In this document: one piece after another, positions 39,371 to 47,091 of the stretch
How the letters are laid out: the number at the start of each line of letters is the position of its first letter
Numbering within the stretch: position 1 is the first letter of the stretch
Assembly (NCBI GenBank): GCA_046330435.1
Contig: JAXLST010000005.1
Location: forward strand, 62,001-126,000
DNA: 64,000 nucleotides
Direction: 5' to 3'
Source: Ga0077560 sp046330435
GTDB taxonomy: Bacteria; Actinomycetota; Thermoleophilia; Miltoncostaeales; Miltoncostaeaceae
The notes under the pieces: model-generated
The model's input: the letters and a program-made list of their open reading frames with translations, nothing else
Database searches by the model: none
What the model was told of the DNA's origin: nothing
Position numbers and translations under genes: made by a program

Positions 39371-40093
39371 CTAGAAGAGCGTGGCGAGGAGGGTGGAGGC
39401 CACCGGGGTGAGGGCGCGCAGGCCCTCCTCGGTGCGGCTCACGTACCCGCGCGCCTCGAGCACCACCAGCTCGCGCCCGCAGCGCGACACCGACCACCCG
39501 AGCTCGCCCGCGAGGCGGTCCGGGCGCGACGGCCCGAGCTCCAGCAGGAGCGCCATGAGCACGCGCGCGTCGTCGTGCGGCGCGCGGGCGGCGGGCTCCT
39601 CCTCGGAGGCCGGCAGGGACGGGGCGGACAGCGTGACCACCGTGCCCCCGCCGAGGTTGTTGGCGAGCTCGAGGGCCCCGCCCTCGGCGTCCATGAGGGA
39701 GGCTGCGAGCGGCAGGCCGCAGCCCGCGCCGCGCACGACCTCGCGCTCCTCGGGACCCGCCGTCGTGAAGCCGGGCTGCATCGCGAGCATGGGGTCGTCG
39801 ATGCCGGGCCCGGAGTCCGAGACGCGGACCACGCGGCCGTCGCACAGCACGCTCACCAGCGCGTCGCGGAAGCCCGCGTGCACGAGGTTCTCGATGATCT
39901 CGCGGACGGCGACCACGGGCAGGGTCGCCCAGCGGGCGACGCTCTCGAAGAGCCGCTCCACCAGGACGCCGGCGTCGGGGTCGGAGATCTCGGAGAGCTC
40001 CGGCGGTTCGCTGGCGCTGGTGTACACGGCGACGCGTGCCGAGAGGGCACCGGAGGCGCGGCGTGTGGGTGCGGGGAGATGCTGGGAGATCAC
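39371..40093 (-). CDS. GHKL ATPase-domain protein with C-terminal winged helix
   Basis: About 240 residues. An HATPase_c domain is visible: N-box VREIIENLVHAGF, G1 VSDSGPGIDDP, G2 GAGCGLPLAASLMDAEGG, and final strand GGGTVVTLSAP. No HisKA or sensor domain precedes it. The last 75 residues look like a DNA-binding winged helix (LAGELGWSVSRCGRELVVLEARGYV, in two helices and a wing). So this is an ATP-binding, possibly DNA-binding, protein directly upstream of dnaA (59-bp gap). GTG 40093 chosen; GTG near 40026 possible. The role is unknown. Confidence 0.75.
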   Translation of the reverse strand: MISQHLPAPTRRASGALSARVAVYTSASEPPELSEISDPDAGVLVERLFESVARWATLPVVAVREIIENLVHAGFRDALVSVLCDGRVVRVSDSGPGIDDPMLAMQPGFTTAGPEEREVVRGAGCGLPLAASLMDAEGGALELANNLGGGTVVTLSAPSLPASEEEPAARAPHDDARVLMALLLELGPSRPDRLAGELGWSVSRCGRELVVLEARGYVSRTEEGLRALTPVASTLLATLF

Positions 40094-40262
40094 AGGCGGC
40101 TGGGCGGGCTCGTCGGATGCTCGGGGGGTCGGGGGAGCGACTGTAACCGCGACGACACGGCCGGAGGAAGAGCCGGGACGGCCTGTGGAAAGCCGATGAT
40201 GGGTGCATGCGGGATTTTTCGTCGACGGGGCCCTACAGCGCGCCCCGGACGACATCCGGAAA

Positions 40263-40277
40263 CCCCATGACATGGGG
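40263..40277. repeat. perfect 7+1+7 palindrome near the DnaA boxes
   Basis: CCCCATG, A, CATGGGG. Possibly a protein-binding site in the origin or promoter region. Confidence 0.6.
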
Positions 40278-40287
40278 CGTCACGGGG

Positions 40288-40296
40288 TTATCCACA
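40288..40296 (+). promoter_or_regulatory. consensus DnaA box
   Basis: TTATCCACA, exact match to the E. coli consensus; the only perfect one noticed in the window. An inverted, weaker partner (TGTGGAACA) follows at 40311-40319. Confidence 0.7.
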
Positions 40297-40350
40297 GGGT
40301 TTTCCCAGGCTGTGGAACAAATCGGGCCTGTCCCGCCGCCGCCCCTTTGG

Positions 40351-40356
40351 TATCGT
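40351..40356 (+). promoter_or_regulatory. -10 element of rpmH operon
   Basis: TATCGT preceded by TTTGG; about 75-nt leader to rpmH. Confidence 0.4.
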
Positions 40357-40438
40357 CCCTCACCCCGTGTGACCCGGCCCGGACGCGGGCCCTCGCCCGA
40401 ACACGTCCACGGCCCATGCGCCAAGGAGCAACCGGCCC

Positions 40439-40573
40439 GTGAAGCGGACCTACCAGCCGAACCGACGCAAGCGCAGCAAGACCCATGGCTTCAGGAAGCG
40501 CATGAGCACGCGCGCCGGCCGTGCGGTGCTCAAGCGCCGGCGCGCCAAGGGCCGCGCCCGGCTGTCGGCCTGA
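40439..40573 (+). CDS. rpmH: 50S ribosomal protein L34
   Basis: 44 residues, KRTYQPNRRKRSKTHGFRKR, the invariant L34 sequence. GTG start with AAGGAG about 10 nt upstream. First gene of the conserved rpmH-rnpA-yidD-yidC-khpB-rsmG-parAB cluster. Confidence 0.97.
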   Translation: MKRTYQPNRRKRSKTHGFRKRMSTRAGRAVLKRRRAKGRARLSA

Positions 40574-40581
40574 TCAGCCCG

Positions 40582-40987
40582 ATGACCGCCTCCGACGCCG
40601 AGGCGCGCGGCCGCAGGGCCCGCATCTCGCGTTCGCGCGACTTCGACGCCGTGTACCGGCGCGGCCGCTCGACGGCCGGCCGGCACATGGTCGTCTACCT
40701 GTTCCCGCGCGAGGGCGGCGGTGAGGGCGACGCCCGCCTGGGACTCTCCGTGTCCCGCAAGGTCGGCGGCGCCGTCGAGCGGAACCGCGTCAAGCGCGTG
40801 CTCCGCGAGCAGTTCGCGACCCGCCAGGGGATGGTGCCCCGCGACACCGACGTCGTCGTGATCGCCCGCCCCGGCATCGCCGAGTACATCGACGCGCGGC
40901 TCCGCGGCGCTCGGCGAGCGCCTGCAGGAGCTCCTGGAGCGCGGGCTCGGCGAGCGCGCCGTGGCCGCCGGGGACGCGGCGGCATGA
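40582..40987 (+). CDS. rnpA: ribonuclease P protein component (frame disrupted near 40897)
   Basis: Protein subunit of RNase P, which matures tRNA 5' ends. Signature GGAVERNRVKRVLREQF is intact, as is the FDAVYRRGRS strand. After DTDVVVIARPGIAEYIDAR the frame runs into an Arg/Gly-rich stretch and on in frame through yidD. In another frame the expected helix reads ALGERLQELLERGL and ends at TGA 40985-40987, overlapping the yidD ATG by 4 bp. One extra base in the GCGCGG run at about 40894-40899 (or loss of a GC pair) explains this. As written, the product is an RnpA-YidD fusion of 213 residues. Confidence 0.85.
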
Positions 40988-41223
40988 GCGGCCGCACCCT
41001 CGCCACCGCGCCCATCCGCGCCTATCAGCGCCTGGTGTCGCCGCTCTTCGGGCGGCGCTGCCGGTACTACCCCACCTGCTCGGAGTACGCGGTCACCGCG
41101 GTCCGTGAGTACGGGGTGGCCCGCGGCGTGATCCTGGCCGGGTGGCGCCTGCTGCGCTGCAACCCCTTCACCCCCGGCGGCGTGGACCACCCCGCCGACC
41201 AGCGACTCTTCCGCGCGCGTTGA
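40984..41223 (+). CDS. yidD: membrane protein insertion efficiency factor YidD
   Basis: 79 residues. Core CRYYPTCSEYAVTAVREYG and GWRLLRCNPFTPGGVDHP, diagnostic. Small membrane-associated helper of YidC. ATG 40984 would overlap the restored rnpA stop (ATGA); its end overlaps yidC (TTGA). Confidence 0.93.
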   Translation: MSGRTLATAPIRAYQRLVSPLFGRRCRYYPTCSEYAVTAVREYGVARGVILAGWRLLRCNPFTPGGVDHPADQRLFRAR

Positions 41224-42170
41224 ACCCGCTCTCTCCGCTCGAGGACGCCCTCAGGTGGGTGATCGACCGCCTGCACGAGAACGTCGGCCTCACCTACGGG
41301 TGGTCGATCGTCGTCCTCACGCTCATCGTCCGCGCGGCCCTGCTGCCGCTGGTGATCAAGCAGTACCGCTCGATGCGGCAGATGCAGATCATCGCGCCGC
41401 AGATCAAGGAAGTGCAGCGCAAGTACAAGGACGACCGGCGCAAGCAGCAGGAAGAGGTCATGCGCCTCTACCAGGAGAACAACGCGAACCCCTTCGCGTC
41501 GTGCCTCCCGATGCTCGCCCAGCTGCCGGTGTTCTTCTCGCTGTACTACGTGCTGAAGAACTTCGCGAAGACCGCGTCGGACGGCACGGACCTGTCGTTC
41601 CTGTGGATCGTCCCGGACATCACGGTCAACCTGAAGGACCTGAGCGTCGTCGCCCTGGTCATCGGGCTCGGCGTCTACGGCCTGTCGCAGCTGCTGTCCA
41701 CGGAGCTGTCGTTCGAGCCGCACACGCCCAACACGCAGCGGCGGATCATGCGCCTGCTGCCGATCCCGATCGTGCTCACCGCCCTGCAGTTCCCGTTCCC
41801 GGCGGGCCTCGGCGTGTACTGGGTCACCACGAACATGTGGACGGCCGGCCAGATGCTGATCATCAAGCACATCATCGGCCTGCACATCGCGCACCACCCG
41901 GAGGAGCTGCCGGGCGGCCCCAAGAGCTCCCGCACCCCGCCGAAGGAGCGCGGCCAGAAGGCCGCGGTCGCCGAGGCCGAGGTCGCGGAGGCCGAGCCGG
42001 CCGAAACCGAGGCGCCCGAGGCCCCCGCCACCGCCGGCAACGGCTCCCAGCCGCAGCGCCAGGCCCGCACGGGCAACGCGGGGGACCGGCGCAAGCCGCG
42101 TCCGCGCGGCCAGGGCGGCCAGGGCGGCGCGAAGCCGGGCAACCGTCGGCCCCCCAAGAAGCGGAAGTGA
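41220..42170 (+). CDS. yidC: membrane protein insertase YidC/Oxa1
   Basis: 316 residues, the short Gram-positive/actinobacterial form without the large periplasmic domain. N-terminal transmembrane helix after a 20-residue start, GWSIVVLTLIVRAALLPLVI (TM2 with the hydrophilic-groove Arg), CLPMLAQLPVFFSLYYVLKN, and a C-terminal QFPFPAGLGVYWVTTN helix. The tail (about 230-316) is a long Glu/Ala then Arg/Gly/Lys-rich cytoplasmic extension that may bind ribosomes. Start is TTG 41220, overlapping yidD (TTGA). Confidence 0.94.
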   Translation: MNPLSPLEDALRWVIDRLHENVGLTYGWSIVVLTLIVRAALLPLVIKQYRSMRQMQIIAPQIKEVQRKYKDDRRKQQEEVMRLYQENNANPFASCLPMLAQLPVFFSLYYVLKNFAKTASDGTDLSFLWIVPDITVNLKDLSVVALVIGLGVYGLSQLLSTELSFEPHTPNTQRRIMRLLPIPIVLTALQFPFPAGLGVYWVTTNMWTAGQMLIIKHIIGLHIAHHPEELPGGPKSSRTPPKERGQKAAVAEAEVAEAEPAETEAPEAPATAGNGSQPQRQARTGNAGDRRKPRPRGQGGQGGAKPGNRRPPKKRK

Positions 42171-42171
42171 G

Positions 42172-42645
42172 ATGAGCCCAGAATCCACCGCCGGCGCGAC
42201 CGCCCTGCGCGAGGTGCTCGACGCCGTCGCCGCGGCGTTCGGCGTCCAGGACCCCCAGGTGTCCGTGGCCGAGGACGACGAGGGCGGCCTGGTGGGCTCC
42301 ATCACGGGGTCGGGGTCGGATCAGATCATCGGCCGGGGCGGCGAGGTCATCGACGCGCTCCAGTACCTGGCGGCCCAGGTGGTGTCGCGGGCGGAGGGCG
42401 GCGGGCGCCGCCGGGTGAACGTCGACGCCGACGGCTACCGGGCGCGCCGCGAGGCCGCGCTGGTGGACCTGGCGAACCGCGCCGCCGCCGAGGCGCTCGA
42501 GTTCGGCGAGGAGATCGAGCTCGACGCGATGACGCCGCACGACCGGCGCATCGTGCACATGGCCCTGAAGGAGCGCACCGACGTGGTCACGCGCAGCGAG
42601 GGCGAGGAGCCCCGCCGCCGGATCATCGTCGAGCCCGCCGACTGA
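42172..42645 (+). CDS. khpB: KH-R3H RNA-binding protein (Jag/KhpB family)
   Basis: 157 residues. KH-like domain (about 45-95, SDQIIGRGGEVIDALQYLA) and R3H domain (LDAMTPHDRRIVHMALKER; R-x3-H motif). The N-terminal Jag_N domain is reduced. Single-stranded RNA-binding protein linked to cell-wall regulation and always near yidC. ATG 1 bp after the yidC stop. Confidence 0.92.
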   Translation: MSPESTAGATALREVLDAVAAAFGVQDPQVSVAEDDEGGLVGSITGSGSDQIIGRGGEVIDALQYLAAQVVSRAEGGGRRRVNVDADGYRARREAALVDLANRAAAEALEFGEEIELDAMTPHDRRIVHMALKERTDVVTRSEGEEPRRRIIVEPAD

Positions 42646-42659
42646 CGACGGGACCCGCC

Positions 42660-43286
42660 ATGGGGCTCGTGCTGTACGACAACCCGGCGTCGTCGAACGC
42701 CCTGAAGGTCCGGTTCGTGCTCGTGGAGGCCGGCCTCTCCTTCGAGCGCCGCGAGGTGCCGCTGGCGCGGCCCCGGCCCGAGGAGTACCTGCGCGTCAAC
42801 CCGCTGGGGCTCATCCCCGCCCTGGACGACGACGGCTTCGTGGTCTGCGAGTCGCACACGATCATGCGGTACGCCGCCCTGCGGGCGGGCCGCGACGACC
42901 TGTACCCGGCCGCGGTGCGCGACCGGGTGCGCGTGGATGAGTTCCTGGACCGCTTCGCGGGCACCATCCGCCCCGCCTTCTTCCGTGTGGAGATGCCGGC
43001 GCTGGGCTACGTGCCCGGGCAGGGCTTCGGGGCGGCACCGCCCGATGCCGAACGCACGGCCGCGGCGATCGCCGAGCTCACCCCGGTCCTGGAGACGCTC
43101 GAGGGGCTGGTGGGCGACCGCGGCGTCGTGCTCGACCGCTTCACCATCGCGGACTGCGCCCTCGCGCCGGTGCTGTTCCGGCATCAGCGCACCGGTGTCG
43201 ACCTGGAGCCGTACCCCCGGCTCTCGGCGCTGCGTGAGGCCATCCTGTCGCGTCCCGGGTGGGCCGCCGCCGATCCCGTCGCCTGA
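42660..43286 (+). CDS. glutathione S-transferase-like protein
   Basis: 208 residues. Thioredoxin-fold N-terminal domain (YDNPASSNALKVRFVLVEAGL; NPLGLIPALDDDGFVVCESHTIMRY with the G-site loop) and all-alpha C-terminal domain with FTIADCALAPVLF. The active-site residue is probably Ser, not Cys. It sits between khpB and rsmG, a place with no usual gene; probably inserted into the cluster. Most actinobacteria use mycothiol, so the thiol partner is open. Confidence 0.88.
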   Translation: MGLVLYDNPASSNALKVRFVLVEAGLSFERREVPLARPRPEEYLRVNPLGLIPALDDDGFVVCESHTIMRYAALRAGRDDLYPAAVRDRVRVDEFLDRFAGTIRPAFFRVEMPALGYVPGQGFGAAPPDAERTAAAIAELTPVLETLEGLVGDRGVVLDRFTIADCALAPVLFRHQRTGVDLEPYPRLSALREAILSRPGWAAADPVA

Positions 43287-43293
43287 CCACGCG

Positions 43294-44001
43294 ATGTTTC
43301 ACGTGAAACAGGGCCCGGCGGCGCGGCTGCTCGCCGCCGCCGAGACCATGGGCGTGCCGTTGAGCCCCGCTCAGGCCGGCGAGTTGGTCGCCCTGTTCGA
43401 CCGGATCGCGCTGGAGCCCCAGAACCTCACGTCCATCGAGGATGTCGACGAGGCGGTGGACCGCCATCTCGCCGATAGCCTCGCAGGACTCACGGCGCCC
43501 GAGATCTCCGGGCCGCTGGTCGACCTGGGCAGCGGAGGCGGCTTCCCGGGCCTCGTCCTGGCGATGCTGCGCCCGGAGATGCCGGTGACGCTCGTCGAGA
43601 GCGAGAAGAAGAAGGCCCGCTGGCTCGAGGCGGCGTCCGCGGCGCTCCCTAACGTACGCGTGGTGGCCGACCGCTCCGAGCACCTCGCGAAGGACGAACG
43701 CGGCGCCTACGCCACCGTGACCGCGCGGGCGGTCGCCCCGCTGGTGCCGGTCATCGAGCTGGCGGCCCCGTTCGTGGCCGAGCGGGGGCACGCCCTGGTG
43801 TGGTCCACCCCAATGGCCCCCGCCGACGAGGCGCGTGCCGCGGAGGCCGCCGGACTGCTCGGTTTGCAGGCACTTCCGGTCCGGCCGGTGCGTCCGTTCG
43901 CCGACGCCGAGCGTGTCCTGCGGGTGTTCCGCCGCGTCGCGCCCACCCCGCCAAAGTTCCCCCGGCGTCCCGGCAGGGCCGTCGCCCGACCCATCGCCTG
44001 A
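43294..44001 (+). CDS. rsmG: 16S rRNA (guanine527-N7)-methyltransferase
   Basis: 235 residues. SAM-binding motif LVDLGSGGGFPGLVLAML, then VTLVESEKKKARWLEAAS and VTARAVAPL, typical RsmG. The ATG 43294 and next codons (MFHVKQ) are formed by the parS palindrome. The distance to parA is 12 bp. Confidence 0.95.
   Translation: MFHVKQGPAARLLAAAETMGVPLSPAQAGELVALFDRIALEPQNLTSIEDVDEAVDRHLADSLAGLTAPEISGPLVDLGSGGGFPGLVLAMLRPEMPVTLVESEKKKARWLEAASAALPNVRVVADRSEHLAKDERGAYATVTARAVAPLVPVIELAAPFVAERGHALVWSTPMAPADEARAAEAAGLLGLQALPVRPVRPFADAERVLRVFRRVAPTPPKFPRRPGRAVARPIA
43295..43310. promoter_or_regulatory. parS: parS centromere site
   Basis: TGTTTCACGTGAAACA, exact 16-bp match to the ParB/Spo0J parS consensus, overlapping the first codons of rsmG, about 700 bp before parA and some 3-5.5 kb from the candidate origins. 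It should be bound by the ParB encoded at 44771. Confidence 0.95.
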
Positions 44002-44013
44002 GGTGACTGGAGC

Positions 44014-44778
44014 ATGGACCACAAGGTGATCTACGCCATCGCGAACCAGAAGGGCGGGGTCGGCAAGACGACCACCGCGGTCAACCTGGCGGCCTGCCTC
44101 GCCGAGGCCGGCGCGAAGGTACTGCTGGTGGACGTCGACCCCCAGGCGAACGCGTCGAGCGGCCTGGGCATCCACGCCGGCGACGGGCCGTCGATCGCGG
44201 AGATCATCCTGGACGGGATGCCCGCCCAGGACGTGGTCCGTCCCACCGACATCCCCAACCTGGACATCATCCCCGGCACGCAGGACCTGGCGGGCGCCGC
44301 GGTGGAGCTGCCGGCGCGGGCCGAGCGGGAGCGGATCCTGCGGAACGCCCTGGCGCCGCTGACGGACCGCTACCGGTACATCTTCCTGGACTGCCCGCCG
44401 TCGCTGGACCTGCTCACGGTGAACGCGCTCACCGCCGCGGACCGGCTCATCGTCCCCGTCCAGTGCGAGTACTACGCGCTGGAGGGCCTGTCGCGGCTCA
44501 TGGAGACCGTGGCCGGGGTCCAGACGCACCTCAACCCCGGCCTCAAGGTGTCCGGGATGCTGCTCACCATGCACGATTCGCGAACCCGCGTGAGCGGCGA
44601 TGTGGTCGCCGAGGTGCGCCGGCACTTCCCCGAGCTCGCCTTCAAGACCGTGGTGCCGCGCAACGTCCGGCTCGCCGAGGCGCCGTCGCACGGGGAGCCC
44701 GTGATCCGCTACGACCCGCACTGCGCGGGCGCGGACGCCTACTTCGAGGCGGCGAAGGAGCTCGCGGCCCGTGCCTGA
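44014..44778 (+). CDS. parA: chromosome-partitioning ATPase ParA (Soj)
   Basis: 254 residues, Walker-type ATPase without N-terminal DNA-binding domain. Deviant Walker A NQKGGVGKTTTAVNLA (residues 11-26), Walker A' DVDPQANASSGLG, Walker B FLDCPPSLDLLTVNAL. Moves ParB-parS complexes along the nucleoid. Overlaps parB by 8 bp. Confidence 0.96.
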   Translation: MDHKVIYAIANQKGGVGKTTTAVNLAACLAEAGAKVLLVDVDPQANASSGLGIHAGDGPSIAEIILDGMPAQDVVRPTDIPNLDIIPGTQDLAGAAVELPARAERERILRNALAPLTDRYRYIFLDCPPSLDLLTVNALTAADRLIVPVQCEYYALEGLSRLMETVAGVQTHLNPGLKVSGMLLTMHDSRTRVSGDVVAEVRRHFPELAFKTVVPRNVRLAEAPSHGEPVIRYDPHCAGADAYFEAAKELAARA

Positions 44779-45643
44779 CGCCCCGAACCGCCGCCTGGGG
44801 CGCGGCCTCTCGGCGCTGCTGGGCGACCCGGTGGCCGCCGGCCCCGGCACGCCGGCCCCCGCGGAGGGCCTGGTGGAGTTGCCCGTCGCCGACATCCACC
44901 CCAACCCCGACCAGCCGCGCCGCCGCATCGACCCGGCGGCCCTCGCGACGCTGGTGGAGTCCATCCGCCAGCACGGCCTGGTGCAGCCGGTCGCCGTGCG
45001 TCCCGACGGGGACGGCTACGTCCTCATCGCGGGGGAGCGCCGCTGGCGCGCCGCACGCGAGGCGGGCCTGGAGCGGGTGCCCGCGCTCATCCGGGAAGCC
45101 GATGAACAGGGGCGTCTCGAGCTCGCGCTGGTCGAGAACCTGGTGCGCGAGGACCTCTCGCCCATGGAGGTTGCGCGCGCCTGCGCGATCCTGACCGAGG
45201 ACTTCGGCCAGAGCCACCAGAACGTCGCGGACCGCCTGGGCCGCGCCCGTCCCACGGTCTCCAACCTGCTGCGGCTGCTCGAGCTGCCCGACGAGGTCCA
45301 GGCGATGGTGGACCGGGGCGAGCTGAGCGAGGGCCACGCCCGGGCCGTGCTGATGGCCGACGGCGCCCGCGACCGGCGGCGCCTGGCCGAGCGGATCGTC
45401 GTCGAGGGCCTGTCCGTGCGCGAGGCGGAGCGGCTGGCCCGCGACCAGGAGGCGCAGCGGAGCCCGCGGGCCCCGCGTCCCGACCTCCCACCGGCCGCCG
45501 ACGATGCGCTCGACGCCTTCACGGCCGCCTTCGACACCGCCGTCCGGGTGCGTGCGCGCGCCAAGGGCGACCTGGTCGTCGAGCTGCGCTTCCCCGACGA
45601 GAACGCCCTCCGCGAGGCGATCTCGCGGCTCCGGACCCCCTAG
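44771..45643 (+). CDS. parB: chromosome-partitioning protein ParB
   Basis: 290 residues. N-terminal LGRGLSALLG (ParA-interacting), CTPase motifs LVQPVAVRPDGDGYVLIAGERRWRAAR (given here as one region: GERRWRA is box II), LALVENLVREDLSPMEVARA, and helix-turn-helix QNVADRLGRARPTVSNLLRL. The C-terminal dimerisation domain is LVVELRFPDENALREAISRL. GTG start within parA. Stop codon lies in CTAG shared with the convergent kinase gene. Confidence 0.95.
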   Translation: MPDAPNRRLGRGLSALLGDPVAAGPGTPAPAEGLVELPVADIHPNPDQPRRRIDPAALATLVESIRQHGLVQPVAVRPDGDGYVLIAGERRWRAAREAGLERVPALIREADEQGRLELALVENLVREDLSPMEVARACAILTEDFGQSHQNVADRLGRARPTVSNLLRLLELPDEVQAMVDRGELSEGHARAVLMADGARDRRRLAERIVVEGLSVREAERLARDQEAQRSPRAPRPDLPPAADDALDAFTAAFDTAVRVRARAKGDLVVELRFPDENALREAISRLRTP

Positions 45644-45662
45644 GGCCCGGGAAACCGGAGCC
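45627..45662. terminator. hairpin between parB and the kinase gene
   Basis: GGCTCCGG (45627-45634) and CCGGAGCC (45655-45662), 8-bp stem, 20-nt loop containing both stop codons in the palindrome CTAG. Confidence 0.45.
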
Positions 45663-47091
45663 GGACGGCGGTGCCCCGCCCCGGCTCCGAGCGCACGTCG
45701 ACGTCGGCTCCCGCGAGCCGTGCCCGCGCGCGCATCGCGGCGAGGCCCAGGTGGCCTTCCTCGATGCGGGTGGGCGTGTCCTCGGGCACGAACCCGCGGC
45801 CGTCGTCGGCGACCTCCACCCACAGCCCGTCGCCGTCCGTGCCGGCGGTGACCGTGAGGGTGGCGGCGCCCGAGTGGCGAACGGCGTTCGCGACGGCCTC
45901 CTGGACGATGCGGAATGCCACCGTCCGCCCGGCGACGTCGAGTGCGTCGGCGGCGTCCAGCCCCTCCATCGCGGTCGCCAGTCCCCGGGTCTCCGCGCGC
46001 TGCAGCACGACCCGCACGGCGGCCGCGAATCCCAGCTGTTGCAGGGACATCGGGTGGAGGTCGAAGATCGCCTCCCGCAATGCGCCCACCGCGCCGCGGG
46101 CCGCGGACGACGCCCGCGCCGCCGCCTCGACGCCCGGCGCCCCGGCGGCGCGCAGCTCCTCCGCGAGGGCGTCCAGGATGAGTCCCAGGCCCACCAGCTC
46201 CTGCACCGGGCCGTCGTGGAGGTCCTCCGCGATGCGGCTGCGCTCCTCCTCCTGGGCGTGCACGAGCGCCGCCGCGACGGCGGAGCGCCGTTCCTGTTCC
46301 CGGCGCAGGTCGTCCAGCAGCCGGAGGTTCGCGAGGGCGATGCCGGCCTGCTGGGCGAGGGTCTCCAGCCGGTCGGCCTCGTCGTCGGTCAGCACGCCGC
46401 GGTCGGTGTCGACCACCAGCGCCGCCGCCGGCGCGCCGTCGCCGGGGATCGGCACGGCGACCTCCGGGCCGGGAAGTACCTGCATACGGCCGGAAGTGGC
46501 GGCTGCGAGCGCCGCGGTCCACGCGATCGTGCGCGGCGTTCCCTCCTGGGCCAGCACGATCGGCCCGCCGGGCCCGGGCCGCACGACCGCCGCCGCCGTC
46601 CCCCGCAGCAGGCGCCGCGCCTGCCGCGCGACGACCAGCGCCAGCTCCTCCGCGGACCCGACGCGGGTGACCGCCCGCGCGATCTCCTGCATCGCCATGA
46701 GCTGGCGCACCTCACGGTCCAGGTCCCGGGCGCGGGCCTGGAGGCCCTCGAACAGCTGGCCGGTGCGGATCGCGAGGCCCAGTGCGAGGCCGGCCCGGTG
46801 GGCGTCGGTCTCTGCGCCCGGGGGCAGGCCGGTCACCAGCAGGCTGCCGACGGTCTCGTCGCCGACGCGCAGCGGCACCTGCCGTGCCTCGCCGGGCACC
46901 GGCGGCAGGCCGGAGGCGGGACCGGGGTGCAGGTCGCCGGAGGTCGCGTCCTTGAGATGGACGGCGACGCCCTGCGCGCCGAGCGCCCGCACCAGGCGGG
47001 CCAGGCACTCCTCGAGCCCCGCGGGGTCCCCCAGCCGCACGCCGGCGATCGCCGCGAGCGCGGCGTCGAGCCCGCCGTGCGGGACGCCCAT
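45640..47091 (-). CDS. GAF-domain sensor histidine kinase (NarL-type partner)
   Basis: 483 residues, soluble (no membrane helix). Two GAF-like domains (about 20-150 and 170-300), then HisKA_3 with SRIAEDLHDGPVQELVGLGL (phospho-acceptor His) and HATPase_c (AVANAVRHSG, ADDGRGF, GHLGLAAMRARA). Signal unknown; haem, gas or redox sensing is possible for GAF pairs. The ATG overlaps the response-regulator stop (TGATG), so the two are a cognate pair; the regulator gene comes first. Confidence 0.92.
   Translation of the reverse strand: MGVPHGGLDAALAAIAGVRLGDPAGLEECLARLVRALGAQGVAVHLKDATSGDLHPGPASGLPPVPGEARQVPLRVGDETVGSLLVTGLPPGAETDAHRAGLALGLAIRTGQLFEGLQARARDLDREVRQLMAMQEIARAVTRVGSAEELALVVARQARRLLRGTAAAVVRPGPGGPIVLAQEGTPRTIAWTAALAAATSGRMQVLPGPEVAVPIPGDGAPAAALVVDTDRGVLTDDEADRLETLAQQAGIALANLRLLDDLRREQERRSAVAAALVHAQEEERSRIAEDLHDGPVQELVGLGLILDALAEELRAAGAPGVEAAARASSAARGAVGALREAIFDLHPMSLQQLGFAAAVRVVLQRAETRGLATAMEGLDAADALDVAGRTVAFRIVQEAVANAVRHSGAATLTVTAGTDGDGLWVEVADDGRGFVPEDTPTRIEEGHLGLAAMRARARLAGADVDVRSEPGRGTAVRLRFPGP

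Larger units (their letters stand above)
40094..40438. other. second candidate origin / control region upstream of rpmH
   Basis: 345 bp without a convincing gene (open frames here have no family match). It holds a perfect DnaA box TTATCCACA (40288-40296), TGTGGAACA (40311-40319) and TGTGGAAAG (40184-40192) on the other strand, a 15-bp palindrome CCCCATG-A-CATGGGG (40263-40277) and a TTTTT run near 40213. Transcription diverges here, leftward to dnaA and rightward to rpmH, so it is also a strong origin candidate. Confidence 0.6.

Noticed and set aside
40207..40581. N-terminal extension of the rnpA frame back to 40207
   Set aside because: It crosses rpmH in another frame and has no similarity to RnpA.
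40897..40990. Programmed ribosomal frameshift in rnpA
   Set aside because: No slippery heptamer followed by a stem-loop was recognised at the shift; an indel is simpler. Kept only as a minor option in the finding.
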